Shown piece by piece: positions 8,155 through 18,600 of a stretch of DNA of 64,000 nt. Positions within the stretch are counted from its first letter, which is position 1. Every line of letters starts with the position of its first letter. The position numbers and the translations under genes were made by a program. Under the pieces are notes generated by a model. That model saw nothing but the letters and a program-made list of their open reading frames with translations. It made no database searches and was not told the origin of the DNA. The stretch spans positions 310,001 to 374,000 of the forward strand of contig NZ_KQ040799.1 in NCBI RefSeq assembly GCF_000971985.1, given 5' to 3'. Source of the stretch: Paenibacillus dauci. Its GTDB lineage: Bacteria; Bacillota; Bacilli; Paenibacillales; Paenibacillaceae.

Positions 8155-9584
8155 AGATCAAACTCCGCCAGAAAATCATCCACTTCATCCGGAGGACTGG
8201 CTGCAGCCGGTCCACGCTGGGCGACTGCGCCACGACTGCCACCTGCCACAGCAGAAGATCCGGGATGAATAATCATATCGGGATCATTGCGATCGATGTT
8301 ACCAGCATATACCGGAGCAGGCGCTGCTGCCAGTTCGCCGAGCAGTCCGTCAAAGGTCAATTCTTCATTAAAATGCAGCGTGTTCAGCAGGTCCACAAAG
8401 TCCCGTACCACTTCGCGCGGGGTCAGTAGCTCGTCCGCTCCCAGCCGCGATACCGCTGTCTGCATAAAGGCGACCAGCTGATGCTGTTCCAGCACACTTT
8501 CATACTTGTAATGCTGACAGTGAATATCCTGCAGCTTGTGTAGCATAAGCAGAATCTCTTCATGCGACAGCATCTCCAGCCGAATAACCGGACCGGCAAA
8601 ATTCTTGGTACCACTGCTGCCAAACCGGCTCTCTGCCAGACGGGAGCGCAGCGCTTCGTAGCTGTACAGTCCGCGGCGCGGGTCCTCAACGAACTGCGGT
8701 GTACCGCCAACGAACACACCGAGATGACCGGCTTTGCCCTGCATCGTATCGTTGAAGATCGTCAGCAGCTTCTCGTAATTGCTCTGACGGGCAACACTAT
8801 TGGATATTTTATATAAATTCACGCCTTCATCGACGAACAGCAGCAGTCCCTTGTAGCCAATCCGGGCAGCAAATTCCGCCCACAGCTTCATATAATCATA
8901 CCAGCCGTCATCATCGATAATGACACTTACATTCAATTCTCGGCGTGCTTCGGTTCGTGTCTGGTATTCTCCGCGCAGCCAGCGCAGGGCAGACTGCTTG
9001 AGGGTATCCTCATTCAGCCGGATGCCCTGCCAGTAGGCAGACAATACTTTGGCAAAATCAAAACCGTGTACCCAGCCTTCCATCTCTGCAGTCACCGCAT
9101 GAATACGGCGCTGCACCTCGATACCGATCGAAGGATCATCCGGCGAGACCTGATGGTCTTCCATAACCTGCTGCTGCAGATTGGAAATCCACTTTTGCAG
9201 CATGGATTCCAGTGCTCCGCCATCCGGACGTGTGCGAGTCGATAAATTGATCATCAGTTCCCGGTAGGTGGCAAGTCCTTGCCCTTTGGCACCGGTCAGG
9301 CGCCGCTCGGGAGACAAATCGCCATCTGCCACGACAAATCCGCGATCCATCGCATAATTGCGAATCATCTGCAGCAGGAAGCTTTTACCGCTGCCGTAGC
9401 GCCCAGTGATCAACTTGAATGCGGCGCCACCATCGGCTACATTTTCCAATTCACGCAAAATGGATTCCACTTCATATTTACGACCGACTGCGATATGCTC
9501 CAGTCCGATCCGTGGGACTACACCGGCAGCAAAGGAATTTACCAGTGCCGTTGTGACCCGTTTGGGTATTTTCACTTCATTCAT
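8151..9584 (-). CDS. P-loop ATPase, BrxD/BREX-type ATP-binding protein
   Basis: The 477-residue AAA-like ATPase has Walker A 'GRYGSGKSF' at 61-69 and Walker B in 'LLLFVDEGVNLYK'. The start 'VNSFAAGVVPRIGLEHIAVG' followed by the ATPase core resembles the DUF2791/BrxD family, which pairs with Lhr-like helicases. A Ser/Pro/Ala-rich linker near the C-terminus is followed by a short acidic tail ('DEVDDFLAEFDL'), possibly a partner-docking peptide. A GAGGTG motif 8 nt upstream supports the ATG at 9584. It lies 7 nt after the TerB-type gene and overlaps the helicase start. The full BREX complement (pglX, pglZ, brxC) is not present in this window. Confidence 0.85.
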   Translation of the reverse strand: MNEVKIPKRVTTALVNSFAAGVVPRIGLEHIAVGRKYEVESILRELENVADGGAAFKLITGRYGSGKSFLLQMIRNYAMDRGFVVADGDLSPERRLTGAKGQGLATYRELMINLSTRTRPDGGALESMLQKWISNLQQQVMEDHQVSPDDPSIGIEVQRRIHAVTAEMEGWVHGFDFAKVLSAYWQGIRLNEDTLKQSALRWLRGEYQTRTEARRELNVSVIIDDDGWYDYMKLWAEFAARIGYKGLLLFVDEGVNLYKISNSVARQSNYEKLLTIFNDTMQGKAGHLGVFVGGTPQFVEDPRRGLYSYEALRSRLAESRFGSSGTKNFAGPVIRLEMLSHEEILLMLHKLQDIHCQHYKYESVLEQHQLVAFMQTAVSRLGADELLTPREVVRDFVDLLNTLHFNEELTFDGLLGELAAAPAPVYAGNIDRNDPDMIIHPGSSAVAGGSRGAVAQRGPAAASPPDEVDDFLAEFDL

Positions 9585-9591
9585 TTCCAGT

Positions 9592-12500
9592 TCACCTCAT
9601 GATGATTGCATCCAGCAATGATCTGTATTCTTCCATCACGGTCCCATCTTCCAGCAGAAGATCGCCGATTGTATCCATCGCCAGGTCGTTAATCTCATCT
9701 GCCAGTAGCGCAGCCATTGTGCCATGCGTACCGGCGATTTTTTGTAGTTCATGCTCTGCGGCGCCATTCAAAATAGCAGCCAGGAAGCTGATATGCTGCT
9801 GCTGTAGCGCCCCCGCCCATTCTATCCATTCTTCCTCCAGATCATCGGGCAGCTGCAGTTGTACAGACATTGAACGCAAGTCTGCCGGTTCAGCAATATT
9901 AATGTGTGTATGAGCTGTATTGGCAGCATCTGCTGCAATATCGAATGCTGTCAGCCTATCTATTTCGATTGTATCCGGAGCTAGGCGATCTGTCGCTGTA
10001 TTGTCCAAGTGATCGATATGCGATTGTTCTGCTCCGATGAGGTAAGGGGATTCTTCATATTCTTTGGCAGCGGAAACGGCTATCATTTCCTGCATTTCTA
10101 TACCTAGGTTTTCTGCCTGAATCCGGCTAGTCTTATCCTGCTCCCGATCCACAGTATCGACAGAAGCAGATTCTGCTGACAGAGCAACTGTCTGACTCCA
10201 ATTGTCCAGCAGTGCTTCCTCGGCCTGTTCCCGGCGAATAGCAGCTTTCTCCTCTTCCTGGAGAGTCAGCATATCACGTACCACTGCAGAATCCGCCTGC
10301 AGCTTCTCCAATACGCTCGCATCGATCTGTACCTGACGCGGTGCCGGAACTTCTTCCGGTACGGTAAAGGCGCGTTTGATATAGCGTTCGATCAGACGGG
10401 CAATCTCGGGTTCAACCGGCGGACTGATCCGCAGACGGCCGCTAAATCCCAGATGACGCCGCAATTCATTTTCCGTTAGCTTGACGATACCAGTCAGGAA
10501 TTCACGCAGTGGACCATGCTCGGACAGCGGCAGACGACGGATTGTACAGGTACGTCCATACCGGGTCGCATCATATACAGCACTGCGGAACAGATATCGA
10601 TCCGTCTCGCGATAGACCGGCGGCCGGAACAACTGGATCAGCCGAACGCCCTGCTGCTTATCCAGAAAAGCATCAACTGCGGCGAGGATTTTCGGTATAT
10701 ACTCCCGCATCTGTTCGCCGCCTACCTCCGCATAAAAACGGCTGCGCTCGATATCATAATTGATCAGCTCGGGCAGCAGGTCAAATGGAATGACAACCGG
10801 AGATGTACTCCAGACGCGCTCCCATTCCAGATCGGCCAGTTCTACCGGGAGATGACGCGGTACTTCCCGCAGCAGTTCAATCAGCGGCTCCTGCAGTTCA
10901 TGCACCTGCGCAAAGTCCACAATCCACTGTGGCAGATAACGATCCAGCTTGCTGAAACGGTGTCTGTACTGCTGCCACAGGCTCATTAGCAATCGATGTC
11001 CTTCTACCGGCTCCTGCCATCCTGCACCATTGATGACTTCATAGCAGAGCAGGAAAATATAAGATAGATCCGTGGCCGGATAATATCCTTTGCGGACTTC
11101 CTGACGCCAGTAGAAATACCATTTCTTTTGCCGCCAGGTCATGCTCTCATAAGTCGGCCAATAACTCATAAAAGGTACAAACTCTGCTTCTTCTTCGACT
11201 TGGTCCATCATTTCATGCGCCCGGCGGGCAAAAATATGCTCGGCACTCTGAATGGAGGACATGGAGCGCGTCTGTTCCTGTTCAATCTCCGTCATTGCCC
11301 CATTCTCACTCTTATCTACAGATGACGAGGTGAAAGCAGATATATCAAGTGGTTCGATCGCGATATCCATGTCCAGTTCATAGCCGTTGGTCAGCACTTC
11401 TCCCTCATCTGCTGCTACAGTGGAGAAGTACTCGGGCTCTGTCCGCTTCAGTGGGATATCCATAGAGTGGGTATCATATTCCGGAATAACAACCGGACCG
11501 GACACATCCGCCAATTGAATATTGTGCATGGATGGAGCTTTGACAGGCTCCAGTGATATTTCGATACCGTTATATGAATCAGTTGTTCGGCCAGCCTCGC
11601 CATGGATCAGCGGCGGGATCGGTGTCCCTCTCTGCTCTGGCTGCTGTCTGTCCTGTCCGGAGCGTACGGGATTGGCCGAGTGACTTCCTCCAGAATAGCC
11701 GGGAATGCCAATCTCTATTCCCTGCAGGGACAATTCTTCCAGCAGTCCGGCTGTTCGCTCCGAGCGGCTGGACGAATCGTTCCATGTACGCGGTGCAGCC
11801 ATTGGCCGTTCTTCTCGCGCCGGGATACTCCATCCCTGCCCTTCGCTGCCCAGCTCGAACTCGGCGAATCCACCAGTTCGCAGCTCCGCTCCTCCTGATC
11901 CGGCTGCAGACGATTTGCGCATCGTCATGGCAAAAGCAGGCGGAAGACTGGTCAGCGGATGATCCGGATCGGCAATCGCATATTCGCGCACAACCGAATG
12001 GAATAATTTGAGCAGACTGGTCTGAGCGGTTCGCATATGCGGATCGTCGAGCCGCTGCTCCTGCGAATAGATGGACAGACGAAGACGAGCATTAATTTTA
12101 TTCATGGCTTTGTACATTTTGCTGGATACATCGCTGGTCATTTCATCCGGCTCCAGATAGATCACCATATCCACACCACCCGGCAGGACTGCACCACGCT
12201 GTGTCAGCATACTGACCGGCACAGCAATTAATCCGCCCTGTTCGGTACTGCCTTTGCCAACCGGACGTGTATCGGCTTCCTGCCAGAAGCCGCCCAGCGT
12301 AACCGACCACATTTTGTGCAATGTATTCAGCAGCGTCTTTTTGCCGACCAGGCCGATGCGGCAGCCCGAAGCGCGGCGAAGCAGCTCATACAGCCAATCG
12401 CCCAATTCTTCGGCATGTCTCATGACTCCGCCCATTATGCCACCGGAGATTCCCCAGCGGCTCAAAAACTCAAAATGACCATAAATTCCCTGTTCGGTAT

Positions 12501-13413
12501 CCGGCAGCTGCAAATCGGGAATAATAATCTCTTCCCACGGACCACGCAGACGCTCTGATCCACGCTGAATAATCTCTTGCGGAGTCAGCTTGCTATTGCG
12601 ATCCAACGAGGTACCGTCCGCCATTCTGCCCATCGGTCCAAGCCCCAGTTCACGCAGACGTTCCGTCTCGATCTGACCATGTCCGTCGAGCTGCACATAC
12701 GCACCTGCCGATCCCAGACGGCGTGACAATTCGATCGCCGGATAGCGGATGCCTCCGATCTCGATCATCGGGATCGCTGTTACCTGTCCGATACCGCCGC
12801 GCTCTTCACGACGTCCTTCCAGCACCCAACGCACTTCCTGATGAATATCCCCGGCAAAAATCTCCTCTTCATAGGGAATATACTCATTCGATCCGGCACT
12901 GCCAAGCCCATTTGACTGTAGAGCAGCCGAATCCGGTGCATACTGTGCGGAATCGATCTGACCCGCAGCATATATGCTAGACTCCTCATGAACTGCTGCT
13001 GCATATTCATTGATGCCCACATCGAGCGCATCGTCGAATTCATAGAGGGAAGCTGACGAATCCGATTCGCCTCCGGCCAGTACGGCGGCGGCATGTTTGT
13101 CCCAATACGTCTGTACCGGAATGCCCTCTTCCAGCTCCAGGGTGCCAGGCAGCAGTCGCAATAGACGACTGTAGAGCTTGCCTGCTTCCTCCGGCATCAG
13201 AAGACATTCACTGTGTCCCGCAGCACTGATCTGCCAGCGGTCACTGCCGCTCAGGGAGCGGCCCATCACTAACTGCTGCACTTCCATGGCTTTCTCCAGC
13301 TCCATCGCTTGAGTTCCATAGGAAATATGCAGGAAAAAGCCCCGATCTTCCTCGAAGCTCAGCAGGGCAATATACGATTTATCCGTACAGGATACTGGAG
13401 AAGATAACATCAT
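9592..13413 (-). CDS. Large TerB-N / TerB-C domain protein
   Basis: This is a 1273-residue protein. A TerB-N signature lies about two-thirds along: 'FVPFMSYWPTYESMT', then 'WYFYWRQEVRKGYY' and 'LSYIFLLCYEVINGAGW'. The last 80 residues ('DLEEEWIEWAGALQQQHISF' to the C-terminus) look like TerB-C. The first 500 residues contain 'LGSAGAYVQLDGHGQIETE' and 'GCRIGLVGKKTLLNTLHKMW', which faintly recall SNF2-associated or degenerate NTPase sequence, but no intact Walker motif is visible. The middle is acidic and low in complexity. TerB-type domains occur in tellurite/phage stress proteins. It leads a coupled operon with the ATPase and helicase, so it is probably the scaffold or sensor of that triad. 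Confidence 0.75.
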   Translation of the reverse strand: MMLSSPVSCTDKSYIALLSFEEDRGFFLHISYGTQAMELEKAMEVQQLVMGRSLSGSDRWQISAAGHSECLLMPEEAGKLYSRLLRLLPGTLELEEGIPVQTYWDKHAAAVLAGGESDSSASLYEFDDALDVGINEYAAAVHEESSIYAAGQIDSAQYAPDSAALQSNGLGSAGSNEYIPYEEEIFAGDIHQEVRWVLEGRREERGGIGQVTAIPMIEIGGIRYPAIELSRRLGSAGAYVQLDGHGQIETERLRELGLGPMGRMADGTSLDRNSKLTPQEIIQRGSERLRGPWEEIIIPDLQLPDTEQGIYGHFEFLSRWGISGGIMGGVMRHAEELGDWLYELLRRASGCRIGLVGKKTLLNTLHKMWSVTLGGFWQEADTRPVGKGSTEQGGLIAVPVSMLTQRGAVLPGGVDMVIYLEPDEMTSDVSSKMYKAMNKINARLRLSIYSQEQRLDDPHMRTAQTSLLKLFHSVVREYAIADPDHPLTSLPPAFAMTMRKSSAAGSGGAELRTGGFAEFELGSEGQGWSIPAREERPMAAPRTWNDSSSRSERTAGLLEELSLQGIEIGIPGYSGGSHSANPVRSGQDRQQPEQRGTPIPPLIHGEAGRTTDSYNGIEISLEPVKAPSMHNIQLADVSGPVVIPEYDTHSMDIPLKRTEPEYFSTVAADEGEVLTNGYELDMDIAIEPLDISAFTSSSVDKSENGAMTEIEQEQTRSMSSIQSAEHIFARRAHEMMDQVEEEAEFVPFMSYWPTYESMTWRQKKWYFYWRQEVRKGYYPATDLSYIFLLCYEVINGAGWQEPVEGHRLLMSLWQQYRHRFSKLDRYLPQWIVDFAQVHELQEPLIELLREVPRHLPVELADLEWERVWSTSPVVIPFDLLPELINYDIERSRFYAEVGGEQMREYIPKILAAVDAFLDKQQGVRLIQLFRPPVYRETDRYLFRSAVYDATRYGRTCTIRRLPLSEHGPLREFLTGIVKLTENELRRHLGFSGRLRISPPVEPEIARLIERYIKRAFTVPEEVPAPRQVQIDASVLEKLQADSAVVRDMLTLQEEEKAAIRREQAEEALLDNWSQTVALSAESASVDTVDREQDKTSRIQAENLGIEMQEMIAVSAAKEYEESPYLIGAEQSHIDHLDNTATDRLAPDTIEIDRLTAFDIAADAANTAHTHINIAEPADLRSMSVQLQLPDDLEEEWIEWAGALQQQHISFLAAILNGAAEHELQKIAGTHGTMAALLADEINDLAMDTIGDLLLEDGTVMEEYRSLLDAIIMR

Positions 13414-13609
13414 AGTGCAACCTTGCCTTTCTTCCGTAATTAGTCAACATAATATCCCATATTATACATGATGCCTTCCCCGGATTGGTATAGGAAACGA
13501 ACATATTTTCGTGATTCGGACAGACAGCAGTATTGTCAGGGTTATCATGAAAGACTCACAATAGCCGCTGCTTATACAGTTGTCTGCTGCTGCACCATCC
13601 AATATTTTT

Positions 13610-15460
13610 TTAGGAATACCGGGCTGGGATATGGAAAAATTGATTAATACACCCGATTAACTCCAGTTCATCAGCCAGACTTCCCACAAATCCGATATAA
13701 CCATCGGGTCGCAGCAGCACAAATCCACCGCGCTCTATCCCGTACAGACGATGCATCTGCAGATCGGAATCCACCTCATAATGAGCAGGCAGAGGCTGCG
13801 GCAGCATGAGTGGCTCATCAGGTAGCATAATTGACAGATCGATCACTTCCCTCCATGCATCCGAGACTCGCATCCAGAGTGGACGCTTGTCCTCTTCCTC
13901 CAGATTTTCTTCGTAGGCAAGAGAACGGGAGGTAGTTATGGCAGGCGGTAACGTCGTATCGGGAAAAATGAGCAGAGTATGCCTACCCGAGACGATCCCT
14001 TTATCGGTCATATTGCCATCCGGTGCCCGCTCTCCGGCCAAAGGCATGCCTTTGTGCCAGCCTTTTCCCTGCCGGACGATCTGGCTGTGCGGATAGCGAA
14101 TACCGGTCTCAGACAAACGCTCAGCCATGCGCAGCTGTACAAACCGGCGCGAAGAAAGCAGCGGTGCTGCTGTATTGCGCATAAATGTGAACGGTCTGAT
14201 CCGGCTGATCACAAGGCGCGTGAACAGACCGGTCCAGCGCAGCAGTGCGCGTGCAACAGGCTCCCGCTCTTCCTCATAGCTATCCAGTATGGCTGCCGAT
14301 GCCTGGCTATGGCAGACCAATGCCAACTTCCAGCCCAGATTCACTGCATCCTGTATACCGGTGTTCATCCCTTGCCCGCCTAATGGAGAATGAATATGGG
14401 CTGCATCGCCTGCCAGAAATATTGCTCCCTGACGATATTGCTTCACCTTGCGTTCATTGACTCTGAAATGGGCCATCCAGCTCGGATCATGCAGGGTCAC
14501 CCGTTCCTGCACGGGCATACAAATATCCAGAATCCGCTGGATATCCGTCAGCGTTATCTCCTCGGAGCCATCCGGACCGGTACTCTCTAGCGAATATGCA
14601 TCTCCAGCATCCGCCTTGTCCGAATAGGAAGCTTCCTGGTCTGGCGAAGTCGGCTGCCGGGATACCGATAATTGATCCTGAAGCTGGCCACCTGTCCATG
14701 ATACATCCGGCGGTGCAGCGATAATAACGCGGTACCGCTCATCGGGCATCGGGAAAAAGGCAGCAATATGCCCTTCATGCAGATAGATACGAACCCCTTG
14801 CGGCTTCACCGGCCACTGAACCTCTACATCTGCCAATCCAAACTGCTGATCGATCGCATTGCCATCAAAGGAAAGACCGAGCAAATGCCGTACCTTACTG
14901 TGAGCGCCATCGCAGCCGACTACCCAGCGGACCTGAATCACTTCAGAACCGCCAGGCGTCGCAATCGTAGCCTTCACGGAAGCTTCTGCCGATACGGTCA
15001 CAGCAGCTTCGCCGTCCAGCTGTTCCAGAGATAGCAGTTCGGTGGAACGTTCAACCTGCCCGCCCAGCTTGTCCAGATGTTCATACAGTATGCGTTCAGT
15101 ATCACTTTGCGGCAGAGTGAGTATATAGGGATACCGACTGCGGATAATCGGCGTCAGCTTCACATCCGCCAGCAGATGGCTACCGCTGCGTACTTGCACT
15201 TCTTTTACCGGATGACCATGTTTCACCAACTGCTCCGTGATCCCCGAATGATCCAGCAGCTCAAGTGTACGCGCCATGATCCCTAGCGCTTTGCTCTGTT
15301 TGGATGGCTGCGGCGCCTTGTCGATGATCCGGCAGCTTACCCCACGGCGCATAAGCTCGATAGCCAGTGTGAGCCCAGTAGGACCTGCACCGACGATCAA
15401 TACATCACAGGATTGTGGATGCTGTTGTGGCTGTTCGTCAAATCTGTTAGTACTTGTCAT
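13610..15460 (-). CDS. FAD-dependent aromatic monooxygenase (PHBH family)
   Basis: This is a 616-residue class A flavoprotein hydroxylase. The N-terminal Rossmann motif is 'CDVLIVGAGPTGLTLAIEL', the NAD(P)H/FAD motif is 'VVGCDGAHSKVRHLLGL', and the FAD ribityl motif is 'IFLAGDAAHIHSPLGGQGMN'. Family members hydroxylate phenols or polyketides. At 616 residues it is longer than p-hydroxybenzoate hydroxylase (about 390 aa) and nearer the phenol-hydroxylase-like and rifampicin-monooxygenase-like branches, with a thioredoxin-like C-terminal region possible. GAGGAGGG before the ATG supports the start. It sits between the two unusual loci on the same strand but has no visible functional link to them. 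Confidence 0.88.
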   Translation of the reverse strand: MTSTNRFDEQPQQHPQSCDVLIVGAGPTGLTLAIELMRRGVSCRIIDKAPQPSKQSKALGIMARTLELLDHSGITEQLVKHGHPVKEVQVRSGSHLLADVKLTPIIRSRYPYILTLPQSDTERILYEHLDKLGGQVERSTELLSLEQLDGEAAVTVSAEASVKATIATPGGSEVIQVRWVVGCDGAHSKVRHLLGLSFDGNAIDQQFGLADVEVQWPVKPQGVRIYLHEGHIAAFFPMPDERYRVIIAAPPDVSWTGGQLQDQLSVSRQPTSPDQEASYSDKADAGDAYSLESTGPDGSEEITLTDIQRILDICMPVQERVTLHDPSWMAHFRVNERKVKQYRQGAIFLAGDAAHIHSPLGGQGMNTGIQDAVNLGWKLALVCHSQASAAILDSYEEEREPVARALLRWTGLFTRLVISRIRPFTFMRNTAAPLLSSRRFVQLRMAERLSETGIRYPHSQIVRQGKGWHKGMPLAGERAPDGNMTDKGIVSGRHTLLIFPDTTLPPAITTSRSLAYEENLEEEDKRPLWMRVSDAWREVIDLSIMLPDEPLMLPQPLPAHYEVDSDLQMHRLYGIERGGFVLLRPDGYIGFVGSLADELELIGCINQFFHIPARYS

Positions 15461-15556
15461 CTTCTTCCCTCCTCTGGCAGATTGGAATAATAGAAGTATC
15501 CTGTCCGATTGAATGAATTTGTTGGGTCTGTTCCGTGCATTTTACAGTCTTTGTAT

Positions 15557-15594
15557 AAAAAAAGACCGCTATTTATAATATATAAACAGCGGTC
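15557..15594 (-). terminator. Terminator at the end of the GAP1/GTPase arm
   Basis: GACCGCT (15564-15570) pairs with AGCGGTC (15588-15594) around an AT-rich loop. The minus strand continues with a seven-T run, marking the end of the locus B minus-strand transcript. Confidence 0.85.
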
Positions 15595-15651
15595 AGGTGA
15601 GCATGGTCTTACTTGGGTCAAACTGTAAAATGTATTTTATCGATTATGAAC

Positions 15652-18600
15652 TCAAGGAGTCTCCTTGTTGGATAGAGTGTCATCTGCCGATTCGGCCAGT
15701 GAGGTAACCGGATACTGCTTGTTATCTACTTTGACCTGATTAATATTGGTTACTTCAATTGTTGGAGGCAGACTCACAGTCACGGTATAAGGATGTGTAC
15801 TCTCCAACTGCTCCGGAGTCAGCGTATTGAGTGCATCCGAAGAATCGCTATCTGCGTTACTCGTCGTGGTGCCACCTGCAGCTGTATCGCTGTCAGTCGA
15901 ACTGACGGTACCCGATTCGCCAGCAGAGCCGGAAGTGGACGGTTCAGTATTCGGAGCAGTTGTTGTCTCTGTTGTACCGTCTGTCGTTCCGGTAGAAGTA
16001 CCTGCTTCTGCAGCCGTTCCTTTACTGTCTGAAGCTGCTTTAGTACCTGAATTGATTCCTGTACCGGTTGCATCAGTTGTTCCAGTCTCGCCCGTTGTTG
16101 ACTCTGTTGAGTCAGAATGATCAGTGCTGCCGGTCGTCGATGATCCTGTCGTACCTGTTGCGGCAGCAGATGGATCACAGGAAGATTGCGGCTTAAGACC
16201 ATTATAATCAACGGTCTGTCCAGTCCCCATAATGAATGTAGCCTGTTTGGGCTGGAATGCCTGGCAGGCTGTCATACTGGTAAAATGGAATACCATTCGC
16301 ACATCATCTGTACTGCTTCCTGAATCTGTACTGTTTCCCAAACCGTTACTACTACTATTAGCGGCAGAAGTACCGGTGCTGCTCGTCCGCACCATTTGGG
16401 ATGAATCGGCTTTACTGCCTCCTGTACGGGATGCTCCGGTCGAGCTGCTATTCGAACCATTTGCTGTTCCCTCTTCGTCAGGCAGACCAGTCAGCGTCAC
16501 AATCACTGCCGGCAAATCAGCTGCCGGCTGCTGTTCGGTTGTCGTATGTTCCTGTGGATCTTCCGGTGTGGCGATCTGGATCGGATCACCGCTAAATACG
16601 TTAACCAGATACACACCAAGGAAAATGACTGCTGCCAGTCCAATAACCGACAATATAGTCAGAAAAGGAAGGCGTTTGCGGTTACGCTTCATCCATTTGG
16701 CAAAAGGCGTGGCCAGTTCATCTCGGGCACGACTGTAAACTGCCCGCAGCGCAGGGCCTTCGTTATCAAAGTCTCCTTTGGACAACGATCCTTTGCGGAA
16801 TGCCTCTGGATCATACTTGCGGAAGTAGGCGAGAATCGCTGCCTCATACGCAGGCGTAAAGCGCGGCGCAGCTGCACCACGATTGCCTGTGCGTTCGTTG
16901 CGTGTGTCGCGATTTCCAGTTTTGCGTGGCGCCGGCTCGGCAAATCCACGTTCACCTGCTCCAGTATTCTGCATAAATTCTGCCCGGCCCTCTGACCAAC
17001 GGAAAAAGTCATAGATCGTCTGCGTATCCGGTGCCTGCTTGCGTACTGCTTCTACCATGGATGAATAGTCCATATCATTCGGCTGCGTACTGTAGCTAAA
17101 AGCTCCCAGCAGACGACCAAACTGCTTGTTGCGAATATCTTCGCTAAGCCAGGAACGTCCCAGCTGCTGGATCTGGTCTTTTTCAGCTACTGGAAGATTA
17201 TCCAACCAGATAATCGCACGTTCCAGATCTTCTTTTTCCGTAAACCAGATATACAGCACCTGCAGCGCCAATTTTTTGGAAGCCATACGGCGATCAGCCA
17301 GTTCGGGATAATCGTCGCTCGGCAGTGGGCTCGAGAGGAAATCAGCCTTCAGCAGCCGCTCTCGGGTAAGCGAGGACCATTCCAGTTCACTCAGTAGATA
17401 ACGTTCTGCCAAAGCACGCATTTCCTCACCCAGACCGGAACGTAGCCAGACTTCACTGTTGATCTCGCCAGCTTCGCCCGTACCCGTACTTTTCTCTACT
17501 TCATCCAGCATATGAAAAGCATTGCCGGTGGCCAGCATCAGATCCGGACTGCGACGCAGTGCCTCCATAAATGATTGATTCGCACGATTGCAGTAATCTT
17601 CCATTTCCAGCAGCTGCGGGTATTTGCTGCCCCACTCGGCTGCCAGATGAATGACTTCCTCCACCGACTGCGCCTGCTGGAACTTGCGCTCAATCAGCGG
17701 CGTCAGCAGCAGGGTCGCCAGGTTCGGCTGACTGCCTACAATCGCGAGGAATGATTCGTATAGACTGTGCTGATTTTCCATCATCGCATAAAAAGCCTGA
17801 CTCTTGGCTTCCTGCCCGCTGCTGATAGCATTGCGGATCGACCATATAAAATATTCCACGATTTTGCGTCCGGTATGCTGCGGATCAATACCATAATATT
17901 CTGCAAATACTTCGGCAATCGATACTTCTGGAACCTGCCCACTGCGTACCGCATCGAATTCACGGTCAAACCGGGACAAGAACAGATCATTCAGCCGAAT
18001 CGCTGATTCCAATGCACCAGCAGGACGCAGATGTTTGAGCAGGGACTGCAAGATCATCCCCTGCTGCTCCCTGTACAGCTGCTCGTCTCCCTGTTCTACC
18101 CGGTATAGCAGCGTCCATTCGTCATACTGTCCCGGATCAGGCAGCGATTCACCGGCAGCATCTATTCCTGCCTGGCCCTGATCGGCAAATTCCAACAGCT
18201 CGCGCAGTCGCTCCGGCTGATTCAGATGTCTCCATGCCCAATCAATATAGATCTGACCGGACTTGCCAGCCTGCGCAGCCTGAATCCGTCCACTGCTCAG
18301 ATCGAAAATATAATCACGTTCAATATTGCGGTCTCCTGTACGGATCGAGCCGCTCTCCACGAACAGAAGCTGCATTCCTTTTCGGCTTTCCGGTTCTTTG
18401 GCATAAGTAGTGAATCCCAGTCTGCGTCGGAACGCGTAAGGCAGTGCCTGCATCAATACGCCGATCAGCTTTTTCGCTTGCATCGGAAGTTCGGTCACCG
18501 GCACATTTAGCGAAATATATACTTTGCGGTGCTTGTGGATTGCCGACATAACGGCACCCAGCATTTGACGGAACAGCGATTCATCGATATTCAGTTCAGC

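Noticed and set aside
5869-13413. A complete BREX system
   Set aside because: Only BrxD-like and BrxHI-like proteins are present. There is no methyltransferase, PglZ or BrxC, so calling it BREX would overstate the evidence.
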